In this document: positions 33,270 through 44,436 of the stretch, piece by piece | How the letters are laid out: each line of letters opens with the position of its first letter | Position numbering within the stretch: position 1 is the first letter of the stretch | DNA from: Ricinus communis | Taxonomy: Eukaryota > Streptophyta > Magnoliopsida > Malpighiales > Euphorbiaceae | DNA length: 64,000 nucleotides | NCBI RefSeq assembly: GCF_019578655.1 | Contig: NC_063264.1 | Coordinates: 18,836,429-18,900,428 of the forward strand | Direction of reading: 5' to 3' | Position numbers and translations under genes: made by a program | Notes under the pieces: generated by a model | The model's database searches: none | Told to the model about the DNA's origin: nothing | The model's input: the letters and a program-made list of their open reading frames with translations, nothing else

Positions 33270-33720
33270 TTTCAATGGCCCGTGGAATTTTCAGCGCCTT
33301 GTGGACTTCGTTTGTCAAGCTATTGTCGCGTCTGTCTACGATGCGGGCCCGTTCACACGCGCTGCTTGCCTTCCGTGCCTGGAGGCTCCTTCGTGACTCG
33401 CGGTTGGCTTGCTGGTGCCGCTGCTGCGCACCTTACAGCCTTTTCAGTGCCTCGCAGCCTCATTTGTGGCATGTGGCCCATGGCTCGCGGCTGGCCCATG
33501 ACCTCGCGACTATCTTCTTCGTGGCTTCGTTCTGCCTCGTGGCCTCGTCTGCTGCATGTGGCCTGTGACCTCGTAGTTGGCACGTTACTAGGGCAGCAGC
33601 GGCTGCCTCCTTCTCGGAGAGCCCCTCGCGGCTGGCTCTGCTGCTGGTTGCTGCTGCTTGACTACTTCGAGCCCGTTTCATTCCTGCCGTGCCTCTACTA
33701 CGGGCCTGTGTGAAAATTCA
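33270..33720. other. GC-rich island with repeated CTCGCGGCTGGCCCATG-type words
   Basis: An abrupt 450-bp GC-rich block in AT-rich DNA. Words such as CTCGCGGCTGGC, GGCCCATGACCTCG and GCATGTGGCC recur with variation, giving open frames in several phases on both strands, none persuasive. It sits directly downstream (in minus orientation) of the gag fragment and is probably part of the same element or a degenerate GC minisatellite. Confidence 0.5.
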
Positions 33721-33863
33721 CTGTCGCAACGTGGCTCGTTCAAAAGTAAATTTTTTTTAAAGGGGATTTAATTGCTTCAAATGGAGAAATATTACTTTTG
33801 GGAATCAAAGAAGGTATGAATGCTTACATTTCCTTCACAAACCTACAAGGTAAACATAAAGCA

Positions 33864-34433
33864 CTAAAATTTAGACATACAAAAGAAAAAACTTAAATGC
33901 ATAAAAATTGAAATATGATTGCTAAGTTTATTATTTATAGCTAGACATTCCTGATTATGCTCATGGTGGGCGTACCCACAAATTTCTTTTCTGATGTTGG
34001 CAGCTCTTGTTGTATGGAAGAACTTGTCTAAGAACAATCTTTTCATCTCATTCCATGTTGTTATTGAACCGAATGGTAGATAATAGAGCCAATCTTTTGC
34101 TTTATCCTTCAAAGAAAAGGGAAAAGCTTTAAGATTTATTTGCTCTTCGGTCACACCATGTGGCTTCATTCTGGAGCATACAATATGGAATTCTTTCAAG
34201 TGTTTATAGGGATCTTCACCTGCACATCCACGAAAAGAAGGGAGTAAGTGAATTAAACCAGATTTTAATTCAAAATCAACTGTAATATTAGGAAATGTAA
34301 TGCATAAAGGTTGTTGATTTAAATCCGGCGTGACTAGTTCTTTCAGAGTTTTGTTCGCCATATTTTCTGTAACTTCTTGAAAAATAGATGTGTCACAATA
34401 GCCAAATCTATTTCCAACTCCCCTATAAGACAA
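33864..34433 (-). pseudogene. Athila-like Ty3/gypsy gag fragment
   Basis: A 189-codon minus-strand frame. Its middle has landmarks of plant Athila-type gag: a PLCITFPN segment, VDFELKSGLIHLLPSFRG, EDPYKHLKEFHIVC, AFPFSLKDKAKDWLYYLP and a SITTWNEMKRLFLDKFF block. The normal C-terminal half is missing and the frame ends in unrelated residues, so gag is truncated. An upstream overlapping frame (34343-34612) suggests a frameshift near the start. The primer site at 34567-34583 confirms the orientation. Confidence 0.85.
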
Positions 34434-34566
34434 CTTTTTCTTTGCCTAGTCTGCTTTCTTAATCGACGTGATGTCTTCTCAATTTCAGGATTATACTGCA
34501 AATCAATATCTTGAGAAGAACGAGTCATAAACAAATAAATTAAATAAGGAGAAACTAAAATAGGTT

Positions 34567-34583
34567 CCCCGGCAACGGCGCCA
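34567..34583 (-). promoter_or_regulatory. Retrotransposon primer-binding site, tRNA-Asp type
   Basis: On the minus strand TGGCGCCGTTGCCGGGG, the classical primer site of Athila/Tat elements, complementary to the 3' end of tRNA-Asp. It lies just outside the gag fragment, so the 5' LTR of this minus element is to the right. Confidence 0.85.
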
Positions 34584-36000
34584 AATTTGAACGGGTTGTC
34601 GAAGCCCTTCAAAATAAATTACTGATTTTCCTAAACTAACTTGTAGAAATAGTGAAACCAGGTAGAGTCCCAAGGGAACCAATGTGAATAGCTTCTCAAA
34701 ATTAAATAAAATGGGGGATTTTGAATGTTTGAATCAAAATTATAAATAAACAGAAAATAATGAGGGCTGAATAATAAAAATCAATCTTAACAAATCTTCA
34801 ATTCAAGAGTGCTAATTCCATCCAATTGTAATCATGATCATAGGCTGAAATATCAATTTTTCTATTCAAGTACTTAGTCTACTTATTCAGAAAAGTCGCA
34901 ACAAGTGTAATTCTCCTAATATAATTGACTCAAACCCAACATCCAAATCAAGACTTACCATTAGTCAACTGAGCACGATAGAGTTCCATATCAACTCAAT
35001 GATAGTAGTAAGAATAATGAGAATGACTAAACCAACATTAATTAATTGAGATAGCTGCAATTGAATTAACCTTGTTCCTTTATTTCCCTAGAGCCTATCA
35101 TGCAAGCTATGTAATTTGAAAAGGCCGCAATCACACACACATGAGCCAGCTCCTTGCTACTTATGTCAATCGTTCATGACAACTACGGATCACAAACTCA
35201 AAGTTTAGCAATAGAAAAATCAATATCAAAGTTGAGTCGTCAATTCAATCAATATCAAAAATTCATAAATAATAAAAACAAGAAATAAAGAATACTTGAA
35301 TTACAGAAGAATTCTATTAAGGACAAAACCGCACAAAATCACAATTGGAATTTATTCACTCTTGAATTAGAAACTAAAATGTTAGCCACACATGGTGGAT
35401 TAAAAATTCACAAGAAAAGAATTATAAGGAATAGAAGAAGAAAAATAGTAAATATCAAAGCACTCTCAGCCGCCCTTCATTTGGTAGAACTAACCTCCTT
35501 ATATAGGAAGTTAAACCTAAACCCTAATAAGAGAATCCTTATAAAAAAGAAATAAACTTCCTATATGATCTTATCCCTATAAGGAAGGATAAGATAAAGA
35601 GTAATCTAAACAAATTAAAATCCTAAATACGTGGGAGAAATTTCTCTTTATCCAGCGCTTCCAAAAAGAGAGGAAATTATATAAAAGTGGATCCACCACG
35701 AATTTATCTTGAAAAACTTGAAGCTCTCTTCTGCAGGTTCCAGCAGCTCACGAATTGTAAGGCATGGTCACGCCTTATTCACAATGATCTTCTGTACAGA
35801 TTTTTACTCTTCCTCCAAAAGACTTGGTTTCTGACAAGTGATGACTTAAAACATGTCTTTAGGCTGCATTCTGCTCAATCCTTGATATTTCATCACCTAG
35901 GTTAGAATAAACATAATTTCCATAATTAAGTACATTATTCAATCAAATTGTAAGGAAATTAAACACAATAAATATAACTATTTATGACCTATTAGGAACC
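34584..36000 (-). mobile_element. 5' LTR and leader of the Athila-like element (right edge uncertain)
   Basis: Begins directly at the primer site. A minus-strand TATA-like CTATATAAGG lies near 35505-35514. No matching 3' LTR could be identified to the left, so the length is a guess. Confidence 0.5.
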
Positions 36001-37689
36001 TTTTCTTGAAGTTGGCAGAAGCTTTCCCAATACCACATCTAGCACTCGGTTCCCAACCAATCTTCAATTCAACTGCTTTTTCATCTTTTGAGACTCGTAG
36101 AACCATCAACTATGATGACAACCTAAGAGTTCCCCAACATGCATCCACCACCATCAACATTGCTTTAAACTGTGTTCTTATTTCTTTTTAAGTCTTTCCT
36201 TAAAAACATGATTATGGTTACTTTTCTAGTTTATTTTTATGATTAATGTGATTAGATTAGGTTTTCCTATTAATATGCTTATTATTAATTTATTAGATTT
36301 TGGAATTTGATAGTAAGAATATTAGAGTTTTAAAATCTGATAATATGCCAGCATTAGGGTTTTGGAATTTGATTAATCACATGTATAAGATTATATGATT
36401 AAATTTCCATTTTCTCCATGATTTTGTAATTAAATTACTTTATTAGGATTATATGATTAATCTTCCATCTTTATTTATTTTATTCTTAGTTTTTTTAGGA
36501 TTTGTCAAACTTTTATGTTTCTACTTCAATTGATTGTTATTTATTATTTTATTTTTATTTTATTTCTTTCATATTCTAATTATTTTTTATCCTTTATGCA
36601 TGTTAAAATCGGCTCTAGAAAGTGTGGATTAAACGAAAAATCAAAGCAATCAGGTTGGATGCCCCAGAGCCGACCGACTCTAAACTCCTTTGCCCCATTT
36701 TTTTGTATGTTGCGAGTTTTTGATGTACTTATGTCGATTTTGTATACTGTAGCTCGATTTTATGGCTTTTATTTGTAATTTTAGTTGTAGGCTAGATTGT
36801 AATAGTTAGATTTATTTTTCTACTCTTTGTTATTGTTTATTTCTTGATTTAATGAATATTAAATAATTATAACATGACTGCTTAATTAAAAAATGGACAT
36901 ATAGACTTTAGGTTAAAGTTGAATCCAATATGAAAATTATAGTCCATTAGGCTAATTAATATTAACCGGGCCTAAACTCTAAAATTGAGGTAGACTTAAT
37001 AGGCTTTACAACATTTCTAGTTAGGATTGGACTATATTAGAATTAGGTTCACACAAAACGGGACTTATCATAATAACTAGTCTATTAGGCTTAAAGGTTG
37101 GAAGTTAAAGCATATCTTATAACTAGGCTAGACTAAGTGGGTTATATGTATAATTAATTAGTAAGCTAGATTCATAACTTTAATATGGGCTAGGCTTAAT
37201 AAAATGGGCTGGACCTAGGTAACTTGTATGTGTTATTTGGTATGCCTGTGTATGAACTGCTGTGTTAAACAAAAAAATTAAAGACTAATATACACAAATA
37301 AGAAAGTTGGCTTCTGGATCCATCACTGGATTTGTGCCGTAAGCTTCCTTATGGAATCTGAGAAACGCGAGTCATTAGTAAAAGTATCACGGTGATTACA
37401 TGGATAGAGACTCCTATCTCTGTACTAGTCTTAATGACTAGTTAGTGCGTTCCCAGTTAGGTTGAAAAGTCTTTTATGTCCTGAAACCGCACCCACAAGG
37501 AGTTAAGTAACGGGTTGCAAGACCTTTACTAGTTACTTTTATAAATTAACTTATATTCGTTTATCTTTATATTGGAAGGTTGTAAGAAAAGATAAATGGC
37601 AATCTATCTTTGCATAGTATCTTTGACACCAACAAGCTTACTTGGTCGAACTTTCTTGATTGGCATTGCAATATGAGAATTGTTCTCAA
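36001..37689. other. Unclassified AT-rich intergenic sequence
   Basis: No gene. The phrase GGTTTTGGAATTTGATTA and close variants recur in 36300-36380. 37310-37560 has higher complexity and may be a retroelement leader (it precedes a copia gag), but no primer site was found. Confidence 0.35.
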
Positions 37690-38460
37690 ATAAGAAAAGA
37701 AACTTTATATGCTAGACACACCTCCATTACGTCTCCCGATCGCAGATGCATCCGGGGAGGTGGTCTAATAGTATAAAAAGCGTCAAGAAGACGATAACCA
37801 AGTTGTTTGTGTGATGTTAGGAAGTATGACTTATGAACTACAAAGACAACATCAGAATATAGATGCTCAAACAATCATTTCACATTTGAAGAAAATGTTT
37901 GAAGAGTAGGCACGGATTGAAAGGTATGAGACCTTAAAGGAATTGTTCTAATGCAAGATGGCAGAAGGTGCATCTGTGAATGCACATGGACTAAAAATGC
38001 TCGGATATATTTAACATCTAGCGTGTTTTGGTTTTATGATGGACCATGAATAGTAAGTATATACTTAATTTTGCAATCTCTACCTCACAGTTATTCACAG
38101 TTTGTTATGAACTTTCAAATAAATAAGTTGGATACTATGATACTCGAACTTATTAATATATTAAAGATTGTGAGGGGCACCATAAAGAAGAAAAAGAGAG
38201 TTGTTATAATGGTAGAACCATCTAAGACTATTAAGAGTAAGTCTAAGAAGAAAAAGAGAAAGAAAGCCTAGAAGTCCAAGAAAGCTTTAAAGGCTATTGA
38301 AGGTGTCAAAAAGGACAAAGGAAAGTGTCACCATTGTGAGAAGGAAGGACATTAGAGAAGGAAATGTAGGATTTATGTCGCTGCTTTGAAGAATAAGAAG
38401 TAAGAACAAGCTTCTAATTCTGAAAAGAAGGAATAAACTAGCCTAAAGGCAATTATTTCC
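37690..38460 (+). pseudogene. Ty1/copia gag remnant with zinc knuckle
   Basis: Shifting frames give copia gag landmarks: a MTYELQRQHQNIDAQTIISH segment near 37828, ETLKELF near 37930, and LPHSYSQFVMNF near 38077. A Lys-rich tract (38180-38270) is followed by a zinc knuckle C-HH-C-EKEG-H-(stop)RRK-C at 38326-38367. Spacing is CX2CX4HX4C with an in-frame TAG after the His. Many stops. Protease and the integrase core are missing. Confidence 0.75.
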
Positions 38461-40521
38461 ATTTAGTTTAGTTACTAGTTCTAATTTCCTTATTAAGAAT
38501 TTAATAATTTTTTATAATTCTTTTTCTAGAATAATTGTTGCTATTATTTCATTTAATAATATTAGGCAATTGTTGCCTTATTTAGTTAAATGATTTATGT
38601 TTGTAGAAGGTCATAGAAAAGGTTGTATAAAAATAAATTCTTATTGTGACAAACCTAAAGCAATCCTAAATAGGCATAACGATTATATTATTGATATTAA
38701 GACAAATAAATAACACAAATAAGTTATGAACTTATAAATCTTATGAAATCAATATTATAATCAAGTTGTCTTTAAGAAAGAGACATATGTTGAACTCCTC
38801 ACTAGAATGTCTATAACTTGCAATTACTCAAATTGATAAAGTTTCATAAGATGATGAAACCTAACTTTATGAGATATAGTTATATCAATAAAGAGTATCA
38901 CAAGCCTTTTCATAGAATATATACTCTTATAACAATTAACTCCATTTAGTTACATTTGTAATATAATCATAATAAAGTCTATATAGGATATAGACTAGTT
39001 TGTGATGTGTAAGAGAAACATGTACAATTAGACAAAGCTGATAGGCTTGATCTAATAAATGTAAGTTTGTAAGGTATCCAAAAGGGTTTTAGGATATCAA
39101 CACTATCATACTCTTGAAATAAAAGTGTTTGTTTGGAATATGTTGTCTTTTAAGAAAAAGCGGTTTTCTGAAAGAAGTAGTGGGAGTTTGATATATCTTG
39201 ATAGAGATCAAGATAAATCAACTAACATTAGAATGGAACAAAGGTTGAAGATGCTTATCCTTATGCTAATCAAATATATAATTTTTGATGTGTAGTATGA
39301 TATAACATATTTATAAAAAATAGAGATCTCTTATGGAATATATAATTATATCTCATTGTTGACGAGACTACTACATGAAGAACTAATGTTTGACATTAAT
39401 TCTTAGAGTTAGCATCAAGCCATAAGATTCTATTGTGGATACCATATTATTTAACCAAGTGAAGACTATGATGGACCCATCTAAATGGATAAGATCCATA
39501 AGGGTGAAAGTGAGCTTTTGAGAAAAACTAACATGGAAATCTTTGCCTAAAGGTTGAGCAAAAAAAACTTGATAAGTTACATATTTAATCAAGGGGTTGA
39601 TTAATAATGCAATTATAAGTTCCAATCCAAAGAGAATAAATAAGTGTATATGAAGGGGTTGGTGGGAGTATAATATATTTTTTAATATTGTATATTATGG
39701 ACATATAGATAAAGGAAAGTGGCAATATTATGATAAGTGTACTAAGATAAAAATCCATAAAGAGTTAGAACATGCAGTTAACTTTCTAGGATTGAGATCT
39801 ATAAAGATAGATGCTTAAAACTGCACAAATGTTCTAAACTTTAAGTACATAGACATATATGTTAAAGGAGTTTAACATGGAAGAATTAAAGAAAGATTCT
39901 TGGCAATGTCTTATGACATATCTCTTTCCAAACAGATATGCCATAAACACTAATTGAGAAAGAGGTTATTAATAAAATGATTTACGCGAAAGCATAATAT
40001 TCTATTATGTACATATGTCATGTTATGTACTAGACTTTATGGTTATTCTAGATGTTGATTGTAAATCACATAAAATAAACTCACAAAATAGATTCATTTC
40101 ATTTTTAAAAGGAAAGCATGATTTTTGGAAAGAGTTATAAAAAAGTTATTCTTACAACTTGAGCTCAATACATCTCATTATTTTTGGGACAATATATGAG
40201 AAATATTTGGATAGTTAATATTCTTTTTCAAGAATAAGGTGTGGTTCTTAAGTATTGTTGATCTAATGAGTTAGATAGACAATAGAGCCATTTTCAAAGA
40301 ACCAAGGTCTCATCTATGATCCAAAATATTGCATTAGAGCATTACTAATAAATGACTTATTAGTACGATATAAAAATAAAACAAATATCCATTGAAGATA
40401 ACAAAGTTGATCCTCCAATAAAGCCGTTTGACCTAGAAAGAACATGATCATCATAAGAAAGAATTTGATATTGGATACCATGATGATTGCCTTTGATAGT
40501 GCTTTAATACAAGTGGAAAAT
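38461..40521 (+). pseudogene. Decayed copia pol segment
   Basis: Highly decayed. The INT-RT linker style FKKKRFSERSSGS occurs near 39147-39185. 39385-40290 is the inverted partner of 1490-2385 and contains an RNase H-like stretch near 40020-40130. Near 40380-40470 the QISIEDNKVDPPIKPF pattern matches the C-terminal end of copia RNase H (usual xxADPLTKPL). AAGTGGAAAAT (40511-40521) is a purine tract before the LTR. Confidence 0.55.
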
Positions 40522-41868
40522 TGTTAGAGTATTGCCCTAAAGAGAAAGAGTTGTCAGATGATCTGTGTTAATTTATAGATCACAATTGATGGTATACAAT
40601 CATAGTAAAGGCATTGTTTGACTCCAGTGGTAGGAGTCGAGTATTATCAAGGAATAATCCAAAGAGTTAGAGATGAATGCCATAGAATGTAGATACAAAT
40701 ATAAGAGAAGTTATAAAGTGAGTTTATAATGATGAGGTTCTCATTACATACATTCTTAAACTTTATTCCTAGTTAATGTTTGATCAAGAATTAGATATTG
40801 ACCATTGGATATTTGATCAAATGCTCGAGACTGCTATAATTCGTTATCACTTACTTATGGAGTAAGCAATCTATCTCACACGGTTGAGGAATAGGGATTT
40901 GGCGATAAGCATAAAGGTTGTTACAAGAACAAGTTTATTAAACATGACTTTAGTGAGTAGTCCATATGAAATTTACCCCCAGTGTCTTTGGACAATACTC
41001 TTATGACAATCATGTAAGACACGATCCTTAGACTTGAGATAACAGTATATTATCTTATATGAGGATTATTATACTTTGATGCTATCTTATGTTCTCTTAT
41101 CCATGGATCACTCAAGGGATAATCATTGGGTATAGTAAGAGTCATAGGAAGATAATAAGTTATTAATAAAGAATTCATTGCCCAAGGTAATATGTCATGG
41201 AACCTTATTCTGATGATTCTTGATATGATTTAACATGGAAATCCTTGGCCAAGGTTGTATAAATGAAGATTATGAAAATTGTTTCATAGATCTTATTCAA
41301 GATGTTATATGCAATATCAAGAATAAATATGATTGGTTCAATTATAGGGTTGACGCTTGCATCCATGCTCTATGAATCAATTAGGATAAAAGTACAATGA
41401 AAGGATTGAATTACATTATAAGATTGTTCACTGTAACTGTTGATTAAATCACCTTAATCATTCCTACACATTTGATGGTCATGATTCATTGCTAGATGCA
41501 AATCTTGATCTATGAATATGGATTAACTTATGTTAGAAAATTAACATTGAATTAAAGGAGTTCAATATATAATTCATATTCATTGCTAACATATTAGGTA
41601 GGTCATACACAAATAGGCTTTAAGTGTGGATTAAGATGAGGCTTTAAGATTTGGGCTTAAGCTTATATATATTGAGCATAATTAAAGATTAATTAATTAA
41701 GAGCTAATGGGCCTATGATGGGTTATTATCTATGGATTAGTTATTATATTAATTAAAGTCCATTTAGGGTAACAAAGCCCAACTTAGAGTAAGTTAGGGC
41801 TTTGTAGAAATCCAAAACCTATAAGGACTTCAATTAAAGGCCATATATATAGAAAGAGATGCATTTGG
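40522..41868 (+). mobile_element. Ty1/copia 3' LTR, truncated at the satellite array
   Basis: Starts TGTTAGAGTATTGCCC after the purine tract. A TATA-like CATATATATAG at about 41852-41862 is where transcription would start. Immediately after it, sequence of the approximately 1-kb tandem repeat begins, so the R/U5 part is missing. Confidence 0.55.
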
Positions 41869-44436
41869 GGCATTAGGGTGTGACTTGATGATCAAGCAGC
41901 ACGAGATGCAAATCCACATGCATAAGGAGAAATCATATTGCTTTCGATTAATGCAAGCGAGAATACATGTGTTTTGATGCTTGGGAGGCATATGATGAAG
42001 CATATTAAGTATTATTAGGTATGCCCATGCGAATCTTTTCTTATTTTCATTTAGGAGTTATAGAAACGTAATTGACAAGCTTCATTAGTGGCATTGTAGC
42101 ATGAGTTGATTATTAAGTAGGACGAGACACATATCCATATGTGTGATGGAGAAATCATGTTGCTTTCGACTAATCCAAGTGGGAATGCACGCATTTTGAT
42201 GTTCGAGACGCATATAATGAAGTAATTTAGGCTGGAGTGTTAATAGGTATGCCCATGCGAATTTTTCCTTATTTTCATTAAGCTAGCTCATAAAATTTGC
42301 CACTATGAGAGTTGTTGGCCATACAACTACTCTTTAGTTCTTGATTTGACTTTAGTTTATACATCTTTCTTCATTTATTTTTTCATATTTGGCTGTTAGT
42401 TTCTTTTTTTGTATGGAATGAGGGCTTTTGCACTATAAAAACTACATGCAACTGAATACTTAAGGCTAGTGAGCATATTATTTCAGTTTTTTACCTTACG
42501 GGAAATCAAGTTATGGGTTCTTTCAAGAACCTTATGGACTTATCAACAATCATGCTAGCGAACATAAACTTATAGCTCACGTCCTTCCATTATTTTGTGT
42601 TCTTTATCTATGCTTATGTTTAAATCAATTCGATTTGATGCTTAGGCTTAGCCGTACGAAAGAGAACAAAACATTTGTATTTTTTTCCTTATCACATTGA
42701 TAATCCTACCTATGTTCTCTTCTTTTTAGTTTCTTTTGTGCTTCTCTATCTAATCTCCGTCTAATATGATGGTTTACTTTTTTTTTTCGAGTATAAATAG
42801 GAGTGTTTAGTTAAAGCACGTGGAAGCGGCAATCATAGGCACTGATCCAATACTTGGACAAATGCAAAGAAATAAAATTAGTTCTTCCAGTATTAATAGC
42901 ATTCTCCGAATGATCACAGACAAATCTTCTAAAGGAAAGAGGGAACGACGAGAATTGAGACACGCTCCAATATTCCGATTCAGGTTTTGCACCATTAGAA
43001 TCTCCATCATTCCTTATTCCTCTCATTTCTTGTTCCTTCTAGGCACGAGGACTCTTGATGACATAAAGATTGGTGTAAGGAATCATGGGAACACAATTGA
43101 CAAGTTTTATCGGTGGGATTGGGGCGTGACTTGATGATCAAGTAAGACGAGACCCAAATCCACGTGTGCAAGGGAGAAACCATGTTGCTTTATATTAATC
43201 CAAGCGAGAATGCGCACGCTTTGATATTTAGGACACATATAAAGTAATTTAGGCCAGACTGTTATTAGATTGACCCACACGATTTTTCCTTTGTTTCTAT
43301 TAAGCTTACTCATAAAATTTAGGACTACGAGAGTTGTTGACCAGTCAACTCCTTTCTGCTTCTTGATTTGACTTTAGTTTATTCATATTTATTTTCTTTT
43401 TGTTTAAATTTAGCTTGTAGTTTCTTCTTCTTATGGAATGGGGGCTTTTTCACTATGAAAACCACATGTAACCGAATATTTGAGGCTAATGAGCATATTA
43501 TTTGATCCTTACACTTACTCGTATGGAAGAGAATAAAGAACTTGCAATTTCTTTTCTTATTAGTCTGAAATCCTACCTATCTCTCATTTCTTCATTTCTT
43601 TTGTTCGCCCCTTTGTAATCTATGTTTAATATGATAGTTTGGTTGTATTTGATAAGCATAAAACGCGTGGAAGTAGTAGCCACAGGCACCGATCTAATGC
43701 TTAGACAAATGTGAAGAAAGAAAATTAGTTGATCGAGTATTGATATCATTCTGCAAATGATCATAGAGGAATCTTTTGGAGAAAAGAGGGAACATCGAGT
43801 ATCGAGGCACGCCCAAATAATATGATCCATTGCACCATTGGGATCTCTATCATTCCTTGTTCCTCTAGGCACGAGGACGGCTGATGATGCAAGGATTGGC
43901 ATAAGAAATCATGGGAACACAATTGATAAGCTTAGCCGACGGATTAGGGCATGAATTGATGATCAACCAAGATGACACATAAATCCACGTGCATAAGGGA
44001 GAAATCATGTTGTTTTAAATTAATCCAAGCATGATACAATGGGGAATGCAAGGATTTTGATGTTTGGGACGTATATAATGAAGCAGTTTGGGTCAGAGTA
44101 TTATTAGGTAGGCCCATGTGACTTTTCTCTTGGTTTCGTAAAGCTGGCTCATAAAATTTAGGACTACGAGAGTTATTGACTAGTCAACTCCTCTCTAGTC
44201 TATGATTTGACTTTAGTTTATTCATCATTCTTTATTTATTTATTCATATGTATCTTATAGTTTCTTCTTTTTATGGAATGAGGGCTTTCACACTATAGAA
44301 GCCGCATGCAACTGAATACTTGAGGCTAGTGACCATATTATTTTGGTTTTCTTTCTTGTAGGAAATCAAGTCTTGGGTTTATAAAAGAACTTTACGGACT
44401 GATCAAGACTCGCACTTGCAAACATAGACTTATCAC
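41868..44436 (+). repeat. Tandem array of about 1.0-kb monomers, forward orientation
   Basis: Recurring landmarks include a block starting GACTTGATGATCAAGCA-ACGAGA (about 41890, 42110, 43128, 43950), GGCTTTT-CACTAT-AAAAC (42425, 43443, 44282) and GTGGAAGCGGCAATCATAGG-type (42821, 43668). Spacing is about 820-1020 bp with some shorter, deleted monomers. No protein frame is conserved between units, so the apparent short frames here (for example 42820-43134) are not genes. Confidence 0.85.

Noticed and set aside
33282..33713. 143-codon frame in the GC-rich island
   Set aside because: Frames are open on both strands because the block lacks A/T-rich stops; the residues reflect repeated GC words.
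36001..37300. 5' LTR for the copia gag at 37690
   Set aside because: No sequence like the 3' LTR start TGTTAGAGTATTGCCC and no primer-binding site was found in the stretch.
42820..43134. 104-codon frame in the forward satellite units
   Set aside because: The frame is not kept in neighbouring units of the same repeat.
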